64,000 nt of DNA from Mycolicibacter engbaekii (GCF_002101585.1 NZ_LQOT01000024.1:153953-217952), one strand, 5' to 3'. Counted from the stretch's first letter, positions 48,141 through 57,244 are shown. A program made the numbers and translations. The notes: generated from the sequence alone by a model not told the origin.

Positions 48141-49724
48141 TCAGCCGGCTGAGGCCCGGGTCAGGCTGAACCGCTCCCGTAACTGGCGTTTCAACAATTT
48201 TCCGCTGGGGTTCTTGGGCAACGAGTCGACGAAGAACAACTGCTTGGGCGTCTTGAACCCGGCCAGGTGTGTCCGGCAGTGTCCCAAGAGTTCGTCTTCG
48301 GTGATCACGATTCCGTCGCGTACCACCACAGCGGCGACCACCGCTTCCACCCAACGCGGGTGAGGCAGCCCGAATACGGCGACTTCCTGAACGCCGGGAT
48401 GACGGTAGATGACCTCTTCGACTTCGCGGCTGGCGACATTCTCGCCGCCGGTCTTGATCATGTCCTTCTTGCGGTCCACGACATGCAGCAGTCCGTGCGT
48501 GTCGTAGTAGCCGAGATCGCCGGAGTGGAACCAGCCGCCGCGGAACGCATCCGCCGTCTTCTCCTCGTCGTCGAGGTAGCCGAGCATCAGATGCGGACTT
48601 CGATGGACGATCTCGCCGACGACGCCGGGGTCGACGGAGATGTTGTCATCGTCGACGATCGCCGTTTCCACATTGATCACCGGTCTCCCCGCAGCGCCGG
48701 CTCGGGTGTCCTGTTCCTCGGGTCCCAGAGCCGATGCCAACGGGGCCATCTCGGTCTGGCCGTAGAAGTTCCACAACCGCAGCTCGGGCAGCCGCTCGCG
48801 CATCTCGGCAAGGATTTCCGCAGGCATCGCCGACGCGCCGTAGTACCCCTTACGCAGACTGGACAGGTCCACCTGTTCGAGGAGCGGGGATCGAAGCAGC
48901 GAGATCCACACTGTTGGCGGCGCAAAATAGCTGGTAGCTCTGTATGTTTCGATCGACCGGAGCACCAACTCGGGTTCCGGTCGCGGCAGAATGACACTCG
49001 TGGCACCGAGGTAGACGGCGGGCATCAAGAAATTGTCCAGTTGCGCGCAGTGATACAGCGGCAGTGAGTGCACCACGATGTCGGTACCCGTCATCGACCC
49101 GGCGATGATCGTACTGATGTAGTTGCCCATCAGACTTCGGCTGGAATGCATCGCGCCCTTGGGGTGCGACTCCGTACCGCTGGTGTACATCAGCCGAATG
49201 AGCTGATCGTCGGCGACGGGTGTTCGGGGCGCGGTGGATGTGGTCTGCACCCATCGGCTGAAGTCGTCCCAGCCCGATGGCAGGGTCTGTCCGGGGAGGG
49301 CAAACGCGGCCGTAGTTCGCACGTTGCCGCCGAGCCGCATCGCGTCGGCGGCGGTGGACGCCAGGTCGGCTTCGGCGATCAGACCGACCACTCGGCTGTG
49401 TTCGAGGATGAACGAGATCTCCTCGGCGGTCAGCATGAAGTTGATCGGTACCAACACCACACCCGCCCGAGCGGTGGCGAACGCCAGCACCGCATACTGC
49501 CAAGAGTTGTGCGCCAGCACCGCGACGCGGTCACCACAGCTGAACCCGTTGTCCTGCAACGCCGCCGTGGTGCGATCGACCAGGTGCTCGAACTCGGCGA
49601 AAGTCAGGCAGACATCGCCGTCGATCACCGCGATCTTGTCCGGCTGTTTGCGCGCCGAGCGTCGCGGGATGTCACCGAGTGCGTGACTGCGTGCCGCGGC
49701 GAGCATGTCATCCGGCTCGTTCAT
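48141..49724 (-). CDS. acyl-CoA synthetase / AMP-dependent ligase (FadD type)
   Basis: 527 residues of the ANL superfamily. The P-loop reads LMYTSGTESHPKGAMHS (the usual TTGxPKG is TESHPKG), followed by LWNFYGQTEMAP, the A7 motif GWFHSGDLGYYD, and the catalytic Lys near the end in LPKNPSGKLLKRQLR. It would adenylate a carboxylic acid and form its CoA thioester at the start of beta-oxidation; a steroid-side-chain acid is plausible. ATG at 49724. First gene of the long minus-strand operon, divergent from the BVMO gene at 49843. Confidence 0.9.
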   Translation of the reverse strand: MNEPDDMLAAARSHALGDIPRRSARKQPDKIAVIDGDVCLTFAEFEHLVDRTTAALQDNGFSCGDRVAVLAHNSWQYAVLAFATARAGVVLVPINFMLTAEEISFILEHSRVVGLIAEADLASTAADAMRLGGNVRTTAAFALPGQTLPSGWDDFSRWVQTTSTAPRTPVADDQLIRLMYTSGTESHPKGAMHSSRSLMGNYISTIIAGSMTGTDIVVHSLPLYHCAQLDNFLMPAVYLGATSVILPRPEPELVLRSIETYRATSYFAPPTVWISLLRSPLLEQVDLSSLRKGYYGASAMPAEILAEMRERLPELRLWNFYGQTEMAPLASALGPEEQDTRAGAAGRPVINVETAIVDDDNISVDPGVVGEIVHRSPHLMLGYLDDEEKTADAFRGGWFHSGDLGYYDTHGLLHVVDRKKDMIKTGGENVASREVEEVIYRHPGVQEVAVFGLPHPRWVEAVVAAVVVRDGIVITEDELLGHCRTHLAGFKTPKQLFFVDSLPKNPSGKLLKRQLRERFSLTRASAG

Positions 49725-49763
49725 GGCCTGGACTGTAGGGCCGGCGGGTGGGCCCCCGCCAAG

Positions 49764-49792
49764 CCACGTCCCGCTGAGTAGACAGGACGTGG
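49764..49792. promoter_or_regulatory. 8-bp-arm inverted repeat in fadD/BVMO gap
   Basis: CCACGTCC and GGACGTGG, perfect complements around 13 nt, in the 118-bp gap, 40 bp before the fadD start and 51 bp before the BVMO start. A shared operator for the two divergent operons is the simplest reading. Confidence 0.5.
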
Positions 49793-49842
49793 GCGGACAG
49801 CAGCGGGCGAACACATACTCAGGCTTCGAGCAAGGAGGTTCG

Positions 49843-51765
49843 ATGACGACGGACGCGACCGTATCAGCCGACCACGGGGGTTCGGATCCCGGCGAAATGC
49901 GCGAATATCTGGGCCAAGCCGACGCCGGAGTCCTGGTTGCGGTACTGGCGCAACTGACCGGAGATCCCGCCGTGGTCGAACGGTTCGCCGACAAGATCTC
50001 GTTCGAGCCCGACCCCCCGGAGCAGGTCGGTGTCACCGACCCCGAGACCCGCGAAGAGCTGGTGGAGTCGGTGATCGGAGCACTGAGCCGACCGCGCCGT
50101 GCCGGCGTGCTGCCCAGCGATGATCCCGGACTTTTTGCCCGGATCGCGCCACTGGCACTGGGCACCGAGGTGGGTGCGGAGTATGTGGGGCTGTTGTTGG
50201 AGCAGGGCGGGTTTCACCCGTCGCAGCCGGTGTTGCCGCGTACCGCTGAGCTCCCGAAGGAGTTCAACGTCGTCATTGTCGGCGCCGGAATCGCCGGCAT
50301 GGCCGCTGCCCTGGAATGCGCCGCCGCAGGAATCGAATACGAGATCATCGACCGCAACGACGAGGTGGGCGGAACCTGGTACACCACCGTTTACCCGGGG
50401 ATCGGTGTCGACACTCCGTCGGCCTACTACTCGCTGTCGCGTGACATCAACGCAGGGTGGTCGAGCTACTACCCGCAAGGCGCTGAGTATCAGAAGTATC
50501 TGGAATCGGTCGCCACGGACAACGATCTGCGCAGCCATACCAGGTTCAGCACCGAGGTCGAGGCGCTGTGGTGGGACGAGCAGCTCAGCAAGTGGCAGGT
50601 GCACACTGTCGGTCCCGACGGCGGTCGGGATATCAGTTATGCCAACGTGGTGATCCCAGCGGCCGGTTACCTCAACCGTCCGCGACTGCCCGACATCGAC
50701 GGGGCAGCCTCCTTCGCCGGCGTGAGCATCCATTCCGCCGAATGGGACCCGAACCTTGACCTGCGCGGCAAGAAGGTGGCGATCATCGGGGCGGGCTGTA
50801 CCGCGGTACAGATCGTCGATGCCTGCGTCGGCGACGTTGAGCATCTGACGGTGTTCCAGCGGCAGCCGCATTGGGTGGCGCCCCGCAAGCGCCTGACCGA
50901 TGACGTGCCCGAATACCGCAGGTGGCTCAACACGAATATCCCGTTCTACGCCAATTGGACTCGCCTCAAGTCGTTCTGGGGAACCGCTGACAACAACTAT
51001 CCGGTCATCGTGCGGGACCCCGAGTGGGCGGCAGACCACCTGTCGATCTCACCGGCCAACGACCGGCTGCTGCAGATGTGCCTGGATTACATCGATCGGG
51101 TCTTCGGCGCCGGGTCGGAGCTGGCGAAGAAGGTCACCCCCGACTTTGCGCCGTACGGCAAACGCATCATCCGCGACCCCGGTGGCTACTACCAAGCGTT
51201 GACCAAGTCGCATGTCGATGTGGAGGCCAGTGAGCCGGCTCGGGTCAACGAGCGCGGAATCGTCACTCAAGACGGTCGACAGATAGACCTGGACGTCATC
51301 GTCTACGCCACCGGCTACCACCTGGACTTCTTGTCGACAGTGGATATCCGGGGCCGCGACGGCATCAGGCTCAGTGAGGTCTGGGGCGACAGTCCGAGCG
51401 CATACCGGGGTGGCATGGTGCCCGGTTTCCCCAACCTGTTCATCTCGTCGGCACCCAACTACAGTCCGGGTCATGGCGCCGGACATAACTTCGGCGTGGA
51501 GGTGATGGTCCACTACGTGATGGAATGCCTGCAGCTCATGGCGTTGCGCGGCGTCGCGACCATTGAGGTGACGCCGGAGGCGTTCACCAGCTACGTCGGA
51601 CAGATCGACCAAGCGATGGCAGACACCGTCTGGTGCCACACACCCACCGCGCACACCTACTATCGCTCCGGCGGTGGGCGGATCGTCACCGCGTTCCCGT
51701 TCCGGCTGATCGATGTGTGGCAGAGTCACCGTGCGCCGATCGAGGAAGACCTCATCCTTCGATGA
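49843..51765 (+). CDS. Baeyer-Villiger monooxygenase with N-terminal extension (HAPMO-like)
   Basis: 640 residues. A ~135-residue N-terminal domain, as in 4-hydroxyacetophenone monooxygenase-type BVMOs, precedes the FAD motif GAGIAG (147-152) and VGGTWY (175-180). The BVMO signature FxGxxxHxxxW is FAGVSIHSAEW at 291-301, and the NADP motif GAGCTA follows at 316-321. The usual YPGARCD is YPGIGVD (184-190): the Asp is kept, the Arg is Gly. ATG at 49843 has AGGAGG 7 nt upstream. Reaction: O2/NADPH-dependent conversion of a ketone to an ester or lactone. Overlaps the SDR gene by 4 nt. Confidence 0.92.
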   Translation: MTTDATVSADHGGSDPGEMREYLGQADAGVLVAVLAQLTGDPAVVERFADKISFEPDPPEQVGVTDPETREELVESVIGALSRPRRAGVLPSDDPGLFARIAPLALGTEVGAEYVGLLLEQGGFHPSQPVLPRTAELPKEFNVVIVGAGIAGMAAALECAAAGIEYEIIDRNDEVGGTWYTTVYPGIGVDTPSAYYSLSRDINAGWSSYYPQGAEYQKYLESVATDNDLRSHTRFSTEVEALWWDEQLSKWQVHTVGPDGGRDISYANVVIPAAGYLNRPRLPDIDGAASFAGVSIHSAEWDPNLDLRGKKVAIIGAGCTAVQIVDACVGDVEHLTVFQRQPHWVAPRKRLTDDVPEYRRWLNTNIPFYANWTRLKSFWGTADNNYPVIVRDPEWAADHLSISPANDRLLQMCLDYIDRVFGAGSELAKKVTPDFAPYGKRIIRDPGGYYQALTKSHVDVEASEPARVNERGIVTQDGRQIDLDVIVYATGYHLDFLSTVDIRGRDGIRLSEVWGDSPSAYRGGMVPGFPNLFISSAPNYSPGHGAGHNFGVEVMVHYVMECLQLMALRGVATIEVTPEAFTSYVGQIDQAMADTVWCHTPTAHTYYRSGGGRIVTAFPFRLIDVWQSHRAPIEEDLILR

Positions 51766-52649
51766 CGCGACTGCTCAGTGGAAGAACAGCATTGGTGACC
51801 GGCAGCAGTCGCGGGATCGGACGGGCGATCGCGCAGCGGCTGGCCGCGGAAGGGGCGACGGTCGCGGTGACCGCGCGCTCCCATCAGACTTCGCTGTCGA
51901 CACGCGCGGGTCAGACCGAGGCCTTGCCGGGCACGATCAACGAGACCGTCGCGCTCATAGAGGCGGCCGGCGGTACGGCATTTGGCATTGCCGCGGACTT
52001 GGAGGATCGACAGCAGCGAGCCGGGTTGGTCGACAAGGTGGTCGAGCGAACCGGTCGAATCGACATCTTGGTCAACAACGCCGGATATGCCGACTACGAC
52101 GTGGTCGAGAACATGTCGATGGATACCTTCGACCGCACTGTCGAACACTACCTGCGCACGCCGTTCGCGCTGACCCAGGCGGCCATCCCGCACATGCGGC
52201 GACAGGGCGCGGGTTGGATCGTGAACATCGGCTCTGTCACCGGGCTTGCCCCGGCCCGGCCCTACCGCGAATACAACAAGTCAGCCGGTGACGTCGTGTA
52301 CGCGTCGATGAAGTCCGCCTTGCACCGATTCACCCAGGGGGTGGCAGCCGAATTGCTGGACTCCAACATCTCCGTCAACGCCGTCGGACCGTCAAGCGCC
52401 GTGCGCACCCCCGGTGCGGCCGCCTTGATACCTGATTCGTTTCCCACCGAGCCGGTGGAGTACCTGGCCGAGACGGTCTTGGCGATGTGCCACCTTCCGG
52501 CGGCGGAGCGCACCGGACTGGTGGCCTTCAGCCTGCACTACCCGTGGTCGCAGAAGCTGGCAGTGCACAGCCTCGATGGGGCAACGGTGCTTCCGCCCCT
52601 GGAACCTCCGCAGACCGCCAATCCGAACATCCTGCCCGCCGGGCTGTGA
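51762..52649 (+). CDS. SDR-family oxidoreductase
   Basis: 295 residues. Cofactor motif VTGSSRGIG (13-21), NNAGYADYD, and Tyr-x3-Lys in VYASMKSALH; the region before it carries an insertion (PARPYREYNKSAGD). The C-terminal 50 residues (HSLDGATVLPPLEPPQTANP) extend beyond the usual SDR. ATG overlaps the BVMO stop (ATGA), so the two enzymes are made together: a BVMO ketone substrate or alcohol product could be its substrate. Confidence 0.87.
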   Translation: MTRLLSGRTALVTGSSRGIGRAIAQRLAAEGATVAVTARSHQTSLSTRAGQTEALPGTINETVALIEAAGGTAFGIAADLEDRQQRAGLVDKVVERTGRIDILVNNAGYADYDVVENMSMDTFDRTVEHYLRTPFALTQAAIPHMRRQGAGWIVNIGSVTGLAPARPYREYNKSAGDVVYASMKSALHRFTQGVAAELLDSNISVNAVGPSSAVRTPGAAALIPDSFPTEPVEYLAETVLAMCHLPAAERTGLVAFSLHYPWSQKLAVHSLDGATVLPPLEPPQTANPNILPAGL

Positions 52650-52654
52650 TGCCG

Positions 52655-53281
52655 TCACGGCTGTAGGACGCCACGGTCTGTTGTGCAGAAGCTGTGGCAG
52701 ACGCGCTCGCGAACGATCACGTCGGTGGTCTCAGGATCGAACCAGCGGTCCACCACCGCCCAGTGGATCGGGTGCATCAGATACGGGCCCACCAGCCCGG
52801 CCACATCGGTGAACTCCTGCTCGAACACATGCGTCCAGGCGGTGGTGCCCGTCGCCTCACTCACTGTGCTCAGCTGCCATGCGCAGATGGTGCTGACATA
52901 GTCGGCCATCGACTTCAGCTCCGCCTCGAATCGGGCCACGGTCTGCGGTGGTGTCTCCGGCTGTACTTTCAGCAGGAGGGTCCGATAGACCGCACCGGTC
53001 CGGCCCGTTCTGGTCGGGCCGCCTCGGTACGTGGCGCCGTTGACTCGCGTGATCGCGGCATCCTCCAGCGCCGCGGCAAGCCGCGACTCGACCCTGCGCC
53101 ATACCTGCTCTTCGGTGAAGCGCAGGTGCACCACGATGTCGCCACCGTTTCGCGAGCCGGGCTCGGTGGGTTCGATGACCCAACGCAAGGCCCCGCTGTG
53201 TTCGGCCAACGCTCGCAGGCCGGCCAGCACCCGGTCGAGTTCGCCCGGCTCGACGTCGAGGAGTCTGGTGACGTTAAACAT
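52655..53281 (-). CDS. Dabb-type (dimeric alpha/beta barrel) protein
   Basis: 208 residues that look like two ferredoxin-like repeats: VTRLLDVEPGELDRVLAGLR at the start and VYRTLLLKVQPETPPQTVAR ... WTHVFEQEFTDVAGLVGPYLMHPIHWAVVDRWF in the second half, the latter matching the stress-responsive Dabb pattern with His before the C-terminal strand. No catalytic assignment is possible. ATG at 53281 overlaps the stop of the smaller upstream partner by 8 nt. Converges on the SDR gene with 5 nt between stops. Confidence 0.75.
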   Translation of the reverse strand: MFNVTRLLDVEPGELDRVLAGLRALAEHSGALRWVIEPTEPGSRNGGDIVVHLRFTEEQVWRRVESRLAAALEDAAITRVNGATYRGGPTRTGRTGAVYRTLLLKVQPETPPQTVARFEAELKSMADYVSTICAWQLSTVSEATGTTAWTHVFEQEFTDVAGLVGPYLMHPIHWAVVDRWFDPETTDVIVRERVCHSFCTTDRGVLQP

Positions 53282-53639
53282 CGGCTTCTTTCTCGAGCGC
53301 ACACAGCGTGTCGACATCGGGTGCCGCGGCCGCAACCGAGCGGGTGCGCTCGGCCACCAATTCATCGATCTCCGACCACCATTGACCCAGCTGCGGATCA
53401 TTGCGGCCCTGCCAGGTCATCTGCCACCAGGCCAGCGGGCCGGGCAACGCCCACGTGATCGTGACGGTGTTCGACTCGTCGTCGAACCAGATGGGCGGAC
53501 TGACCAGCACACTTCGCAGTGTCATCCCGCGATGCGTGGCCCCGGGCGCGTACTCGGCGAGGTAGCGATCGACGAACGTTCGCGCCTGCCCCGGTTTGGT
53601 CAGCACCCGGTCGATGACGAAGACTTCACCGTCAGCCAT
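53274..53639 (-). CDS. small Dabb/NIPSNAP-like protein
   Basis: 121 residues. Pattern VFVIDRVLTKPGQARTFVDR (beta-alpha) and NTVTITWALPGPLAWWQMTW fits the dimeric alpha/beta barrel fold; WWxxIDELVAERTRSV forms the last helix. Co-translated with the 208-residue partner. Divergent from the OYE gene with a 101-bp gap. Such small barrels often bind aromatic or polyketide-like intermediates; the role here is unknown. Confidence 0.72.
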   Translation of the reverse strand: MADGEVFVIDRVLTKPGQARTFVDRYLAEYAPGATHRGMTLRSVLVSPPIWFDDESNTVTITWALPGPLAWWQMTWQGRNDPQLGQWWSEIDELVAERTRSVAAAAPDVDTLCALEKEADV

Positions 53640-53740
53640 GCGACCAGGCTAGGGGCGGGCCAGTCGTGAGACCGGCTGCAGTCCCGGACATCGGGAGACA
53701 GGCGTTGACGGACGCCCTCGGCAGCGAGGACGGTTGGGCG

Positions 53741-54979
53741 ATGAACGATCTCAGCCCGAATCCGTTCGCCCCGGCTCAGCTCGGCCCGGTCCGATTGCGC
53801 AATCGCGTCATCAAGGCCGCGACATCCGAAGGCCGTTCACCCGACGGGTTGGTCACCGACGATCTGATCGATTTCCACCTGAGCTTTGCCACCGGTGGGG
53901 TTGGCATGACCACGGTCGCCTACTGCTGCGTGTCCAAGCAGGGGGCCAGCGCGCCGGGGCAGATCGTGATGGACGCCAAGGCTCTGCCGGGCCTCAAGAA
54001 GCTCACCGACGCGGTGCATGAGGCGGGCGCCGCCATCTCCGCTCAACTCGGCCATGCCGGTGTGGTCGCTCAGAAGAAGCTGACCGGCGTCACCGCAGTC
54101 GCGCCGAGCCGCTTTGTCAATCCCACCTCATTCGCCTATTGCCGGGAGATACGGCGCGATGAGATCGTCGCCGTCATAGATCAGTTCGGCGCTGCGGCGC
54201 AGGTGGCAGTCGATGCAGGCTTCGACGCCGTCGAGCTGCATTTCGGCCACCTGTACCTGCCCAGCTCGTTTCTTTCGCCCCTGATCAACCGGCGCAAGGA
54301 CGAGTACGGGGGCGATATCGACAACCGGTCGCGGTTCGTGCGGGAGATCGCGCGTCGCGTCCGCGAGGTCGTCGGCGAGCGGATCGCCGTCATCGCGAAG
54401 TTGGACATGGACGACGGGTTGCCCGGCAGCATCTGGATCGACGAGGCGCTGCGCACAGCACAGCTTCTGGACGCCGATCGGACACTGGATGCCATCGAAT
54501 TGACCCAGGGCTCATCGGTGTTCAAACCGATGTACCTGTTTCGCGGTGACGTGCCGGTGCGCGAGTTCGCCCGGGTGATGCCACCTGCGCTGCGCCCCGG
54601 CGTACGTGTGATGGGCAAGTGGGCGATGGGCGACTATCCCTATGAAGACCTTTACATGCTGCCCGCAGCACGTCAGTTCGTGCCGATCATGGGTAACACC
54701 AAGCTGATTCTTCTCGGTGGCATCACCAACCGTGACCATCTGGAGACCGGCATGCGTGAGGGTTTCGACTTCATGGCGATGGGCAGGGCACTGCTACGGG
54801 AACCGGATCTGGTCAACAAGATGATCGGCGATCCAAAGGTGCGCAGCCGCTGCGACCACAACAACAAGTGCATGGTGACCGTTTTCACGCGCACACACTG
54901 CGTCCTCGATCCGCAACAGCGCTACGGCCAAGCGGTGCCCATGAGCGTGCCGTCCGAAGACCCGTCGGTTACGTCGTGA
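53741..54979 (+). CDS. Old Yellow Enzyme-type NADH:flavin oxidoreductase
   Basis: 412 residues, FMN TIM barrel. FAPAQLGPVRLRNRVIKAAT at the N-terminus, the GHAGVVAQKK strand, the substrate-side HFGHLYLPSSFLSPLINRRKDEYGGDIDNRSRF (key residues between 188 and 220) and MAMGRALLREPDLV for phosphate binding. It lacks the C-terminal Fe-S/FAD domains of the longer dienoyl reductases, so it is a single-domain ene-reductase, which might reduce the C4-C5 or another enone double bond of a steroid. Start ATG 53741 follows GAGGA at some distance; a TTG at 53705 or GTG at 53666 would add residues. Its end overlaps the convergent esterase by 11 nt. Confidence 0.88.
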   Translation: MNDLSPNPFAPAQLGPVRLRNRVIKAATSEGRSPDGLVTDDLIDFHLSFATGGVGMTTVAYCCVSKQGASAPGQIVMDAKALPGLKKLTDAVHEAGAAISAQLGHAGVVAQKKLTGVTAVAPSRFVNPTSFAYCREIRRDEIVAVIDQFGAAAQVAVDAGFDAVELHFGHLYLPSSFLSPLINRRKDEYGGDIDNRSRFVREIARRVREVVGERIAVIAKLDMDDGLPGSIWIDEALRTAQLLDADRTLDAIELTQGSSVFKPMYLFRGDVPVREFARVMPPALRPGVRVMGKWAMGDYPYEDLYMLPAARQFVPIMGNTKLILLGGITNRDHLETGMREGFDFMAMGRALLREPDLVNKMIGDPKVRSRCDHNNKCMVTVFTRTHCVLDPQQRYGQAVPMSVPSEDPSVTS

Positions 54980-55916
54980 CGGACGGGCCCAGGAGCTCGA
55001 TCAGTGATGCGCACGCCTGGGCTCGGGCCCGGTGGCAGATGTCGAGGCTGGGCATGGTCATGAAGCCGTGCACGCCGCCTTCGAAGTAGCGCACCACGGT
55101 GGGAACATCCGCGCCGCGCAGCGCCTCGCAGTAGGCGCGTCCCTCGTCGCGTAGCGGGTCATGGCCCGCTATCACCACGACCGCCGGCGGCAGTCCGGAC
55201 AGGTCCGTGGACTGTAGGGGAGACGCATAGGGGTTGGACCGATCGGCGACGGTGGGCACGTATTGATCCCAGTACCACTGCAATGCGGGCTTCGGGTTGT
55301 AGTAGCCGCGGCCGAACTGACGGTAGGAGGGCGTGTCGAAGTCGGCAGCGATGACCGGGTACAGCAGCAGTTGACCGCTCAGCAGCGGCTGGCCGCGGTC
55401 GCGTGCCATCAAAGCGGTGACGGCGGCAAGGTTGCCCCCGGCGCTGTCGCCGCCGACCAGCAGCCTGTTCGGGTCGCCGCCGAGTTCGGTGATGTGCTCT
55501 GCCGCCCAAACGGTGGCCGCATACACGTCCTCGGCCGCGGCGGGCCACCGTCCTTCTTCGGGCGCACGCCGGTAGTGCACGGAAACCACCACGGCAGGAA
55601 TCTGATTCGCAAAGTCACGGCATAGGTCGTCATGGCTGTCCAAGTCGCAGAACACCCACCCGCCGCCATGAGCCCACACCAGAGTCGGGACCGCGTCGGT
55701 GTCTGCGGCGCGCGGGCGGTAGATCCGGACGTCGATCGGACCTTCCGGTCCGGCGATGGTTCGGTCAGCTACCTGCGCCACCGGTCGGGGATCGGCCACC
55801 GGAGTGAATCGTGAGCGGATGACGGCTCGGGCCTCGGCGCCGGTCATCGTGTGCACCGGCGGGAACCCCGCGTTGAGCACTTCGATGATCCGTGCGATCT
55901 GCGAATCCAGGATCAT
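54969..55916 (-). CDS. HSL-type alpha/beta-hydrolase (esterase)
   Basis: 315 residues: oxyanion motif WAHGGGWVF, nucleophile GGDSAGGNLA, acid in AGHDPLRDEG and catalytic His in YFEGGVHGFM. Second hormone-sensitive-lipase-type esterase of the cluster (the other is 39893-40849; both hydrolyse ester bonds by family). ATG at 55916 overlaps the stop of the IclR-family gene by 4 nt, so regulator and esterase are coupled on the minus strand. In combination with BVMOs it could cleave their ester products (inference). Confidence 0.88.
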   Translation of the reverse strand: MILDSQIARIIEVLNAGFPPVHTMTGAEARAVIRSRFTPVADPRPVAQVADRTIAGPEGPIDVRIYRPRAADTDAVPTLVWAHGGGWVFCDLDSHDDLCRDFANQIPAVVVSVHYRRAPEEGRWPAAAEDVYAATVWAAEHITELGGDPNRLLVGGDSAGGNLAAVTALMARDRGQPLLSGQLLLYPVIAADFDTPSYRQFGRGYYNPKPALQWYWDQYVPTVADRSNPYASPLQSTDLSGLPPAVVVIAGHDPLRDEGRAYCEALRGADVPTVVRYFEGGVHGFMTMPSLDICHRARAQACASLIELLGPSVTT

Positions 55917-56794
55917 GCGAGGTGCAGGGTCCCGGCGCCGGCCGCCGATCGCGCGGTCGGACCGCCGCGCAGCGGCCGCATCTGCTGCAGGGTGGGAGAC
56001 ACTCGAACGGCCCCGCAGTCGACCGCCTGCCAGATGCCCATCGCGGCGATGCGCACCGGAGCGACCAACCGCTGGTCCAGCTTTATCCGGTTCATCGGCC
56101 CGCAGACCGAGATGGCGGCGACCGCCTCGCCCGGGTCGCCGATGGGGGCGGCGACGCAGCCGAAGCCGGGCAGCGACTCTTCCCGGTCGAACGCGAAGCC
56201 GTGAGAGCGGACTTTGAGCAGTTCGTTGCGGAGTTGGGCGTGCGTGGAGATCGAATACTTGGTCCGACGGTGCAGCGGCGCGGAGCTCAAGGCGTCGATG
56301 TCGCCCTCGTCGGCAAACGCCAGCATCGCCTTCCCCACTGCTGTGCAGTGCGCCAATTGGCGGCCACCGACACGGGTCGGAATTGCCGCCGCCATGCGGT
56401 CGCCGACCTTGTCCATGTAGACCACGTCGGGTCCGTCGAGGACGGCGAGGTGAACCACCAGGCCGGTCGCGGCGTGAAGTTCGTGCAGTTTGCGGAGCGC
56501 GGCCTTGTGCAGGCGGTCCTGGTGTACCGCCAGGGATCCCAGTTCGACCAGGCGCATGCCCAGTTCGTAGTCCCGGCCGCTGCGGCGCAGCCAGCGCAGC
56601 TGAACCAGACGCTCGAGCATGCGATGCGCCGACGATCGGGGAAGCCCGGTCCGGCGCACGATCTGCGCCAGAGTCAGGCGGCCGGGCCCGTCGAACGCGT
56701 CGAGGACCAGGGATACCCGGTCGATGACGGCGCTGGGGGTTTCGTTCGGCGCATCCTTGGCGGCGGTCATGGGCAATGCGGCTGACGCGGGCAT
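55913..56794 (-). CDS. IclR-family transcriptional regulator
   Basis: 293 residues. N-terminal winged helix-turn-helix (about 20-80: LTLAQIVRRTGLPRSSAHRM) and C-terminal GAF-like effector domain (about 95-260: TGLVVHLAVLDGPDVVYMDK ... RQLAHCTAVGKAMLAF). IclR proteins bind small aromatic or acyl metabolites. ATG at 56794 follows GGGAGGA. A strong inverted repeat lies 29 bp upstream, so autoregulation is likely. Regulates at least the overlapping esterase, and perhaps nearby genes. Confidence 0.92.
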   Translation of the reverse strand: MPASAALPMTAAKDAPNETPSAVIDRVSLVLDAFDGPGRLTLAQIVRRTGLPRSSAHRMLERLVQLRWLRRSGRDYELGMRLVELGSLAVHQDRLHKAALRKLHELHAATGLVVHLAVLDGPDVVYMDKVGDRMAAAIPTRVGGRQLAHCTAVGKAMLAFADEGDIDALSSAPLHRRTKYSISTHAQLRNELLKVRSHGFAFDREESLPGFGCVAAPIGDPGEAVAAISVCGPMNRIKLDQRLVAPVRIAAMGIWQAVDCGAVRVSPTLQQMRPLRGGPTARSAAGAGTLHLA

Positions 56795-56822
56795 TGAGAG
56801 ATCCTCCCGGACATAGTCCTAA

Positions 56823-56851
56823 TAGGCATATGACTAATGGTCATATACCTA
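56823..56851. promoter_or_regulatory. IclR operator candidate (12-bp-arm inverted repeat)
   Basis: Arms TAGGCATATGAC (56823-56834) and GTCATATACCTA (56840-56851) pair with one C/A mismatch around the 5-nt spacer TAATG. The site is markedly AT-rich compared with the flanking DNA and lies 29 bp before the IclR ATG, so it probably overlaps the promoter. It has the size and symmetry expected for a dimeric regulator. Confidence 0.75.
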
Positions 56852-57006
56852 CCACATCGGTGTTGCTGCTGTCACACTTCCGGCTGAATTGGTGCGCCCG
56901 CACACCCGCGATCCGCTACGCCAGGGGCCCAGCCAGCAATCCCGATTGACGGGCCGGGGCTGGACTTAGGTGCGCACCGGCAAACGTGTAGCTGGCGCGG
57001 CTTTGG

Positions 57007-57243
57007 TCAGGCGCAACCCGCACCGAACCCCGCCGGGCCGGTCGAAGCAGCTGTCCTCAACAGAGATTCCAGGTCGGCGATGTTGTCGACGCCCCAGTGC
57101 TCCGGATCGATGAATGTGGGCACGTCGGCGGCGTCCATGTGGGCCATGAAGCCGGCGCTGGTCGCGCCGGGCCTGCGTCGGTGACGTCGACGTTGCCGTC
57201 TCAGCGGGCCACGTCGATGGCCGGCCGGGGAGTGAAGTCAGGG
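57007..57243 (-). pseudogene. degraded gene remnant behind the HsaC-like gene
   Basis: The 450-bp gap 56795-57244 has no intact gene apart from the operator. On the minus strand directly after the HsaC-like stop, a coding-like frame (DFTPRPAIDVAR, then a TGA, then DGNVDVTDAG) continues after a shift into another frame (AGFMAHMDAADVPTFIDP, then EHWGVDNIADLESLL) to a TGA at 57007-57009. One in-frame stop plus one frameshift make a decayed C-terminal fragment the best reading. The family is not recognised. The rest (56852-57006) holds nothing I can support. Confidence 0.5.
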
Positions 57244-57244
57244 G

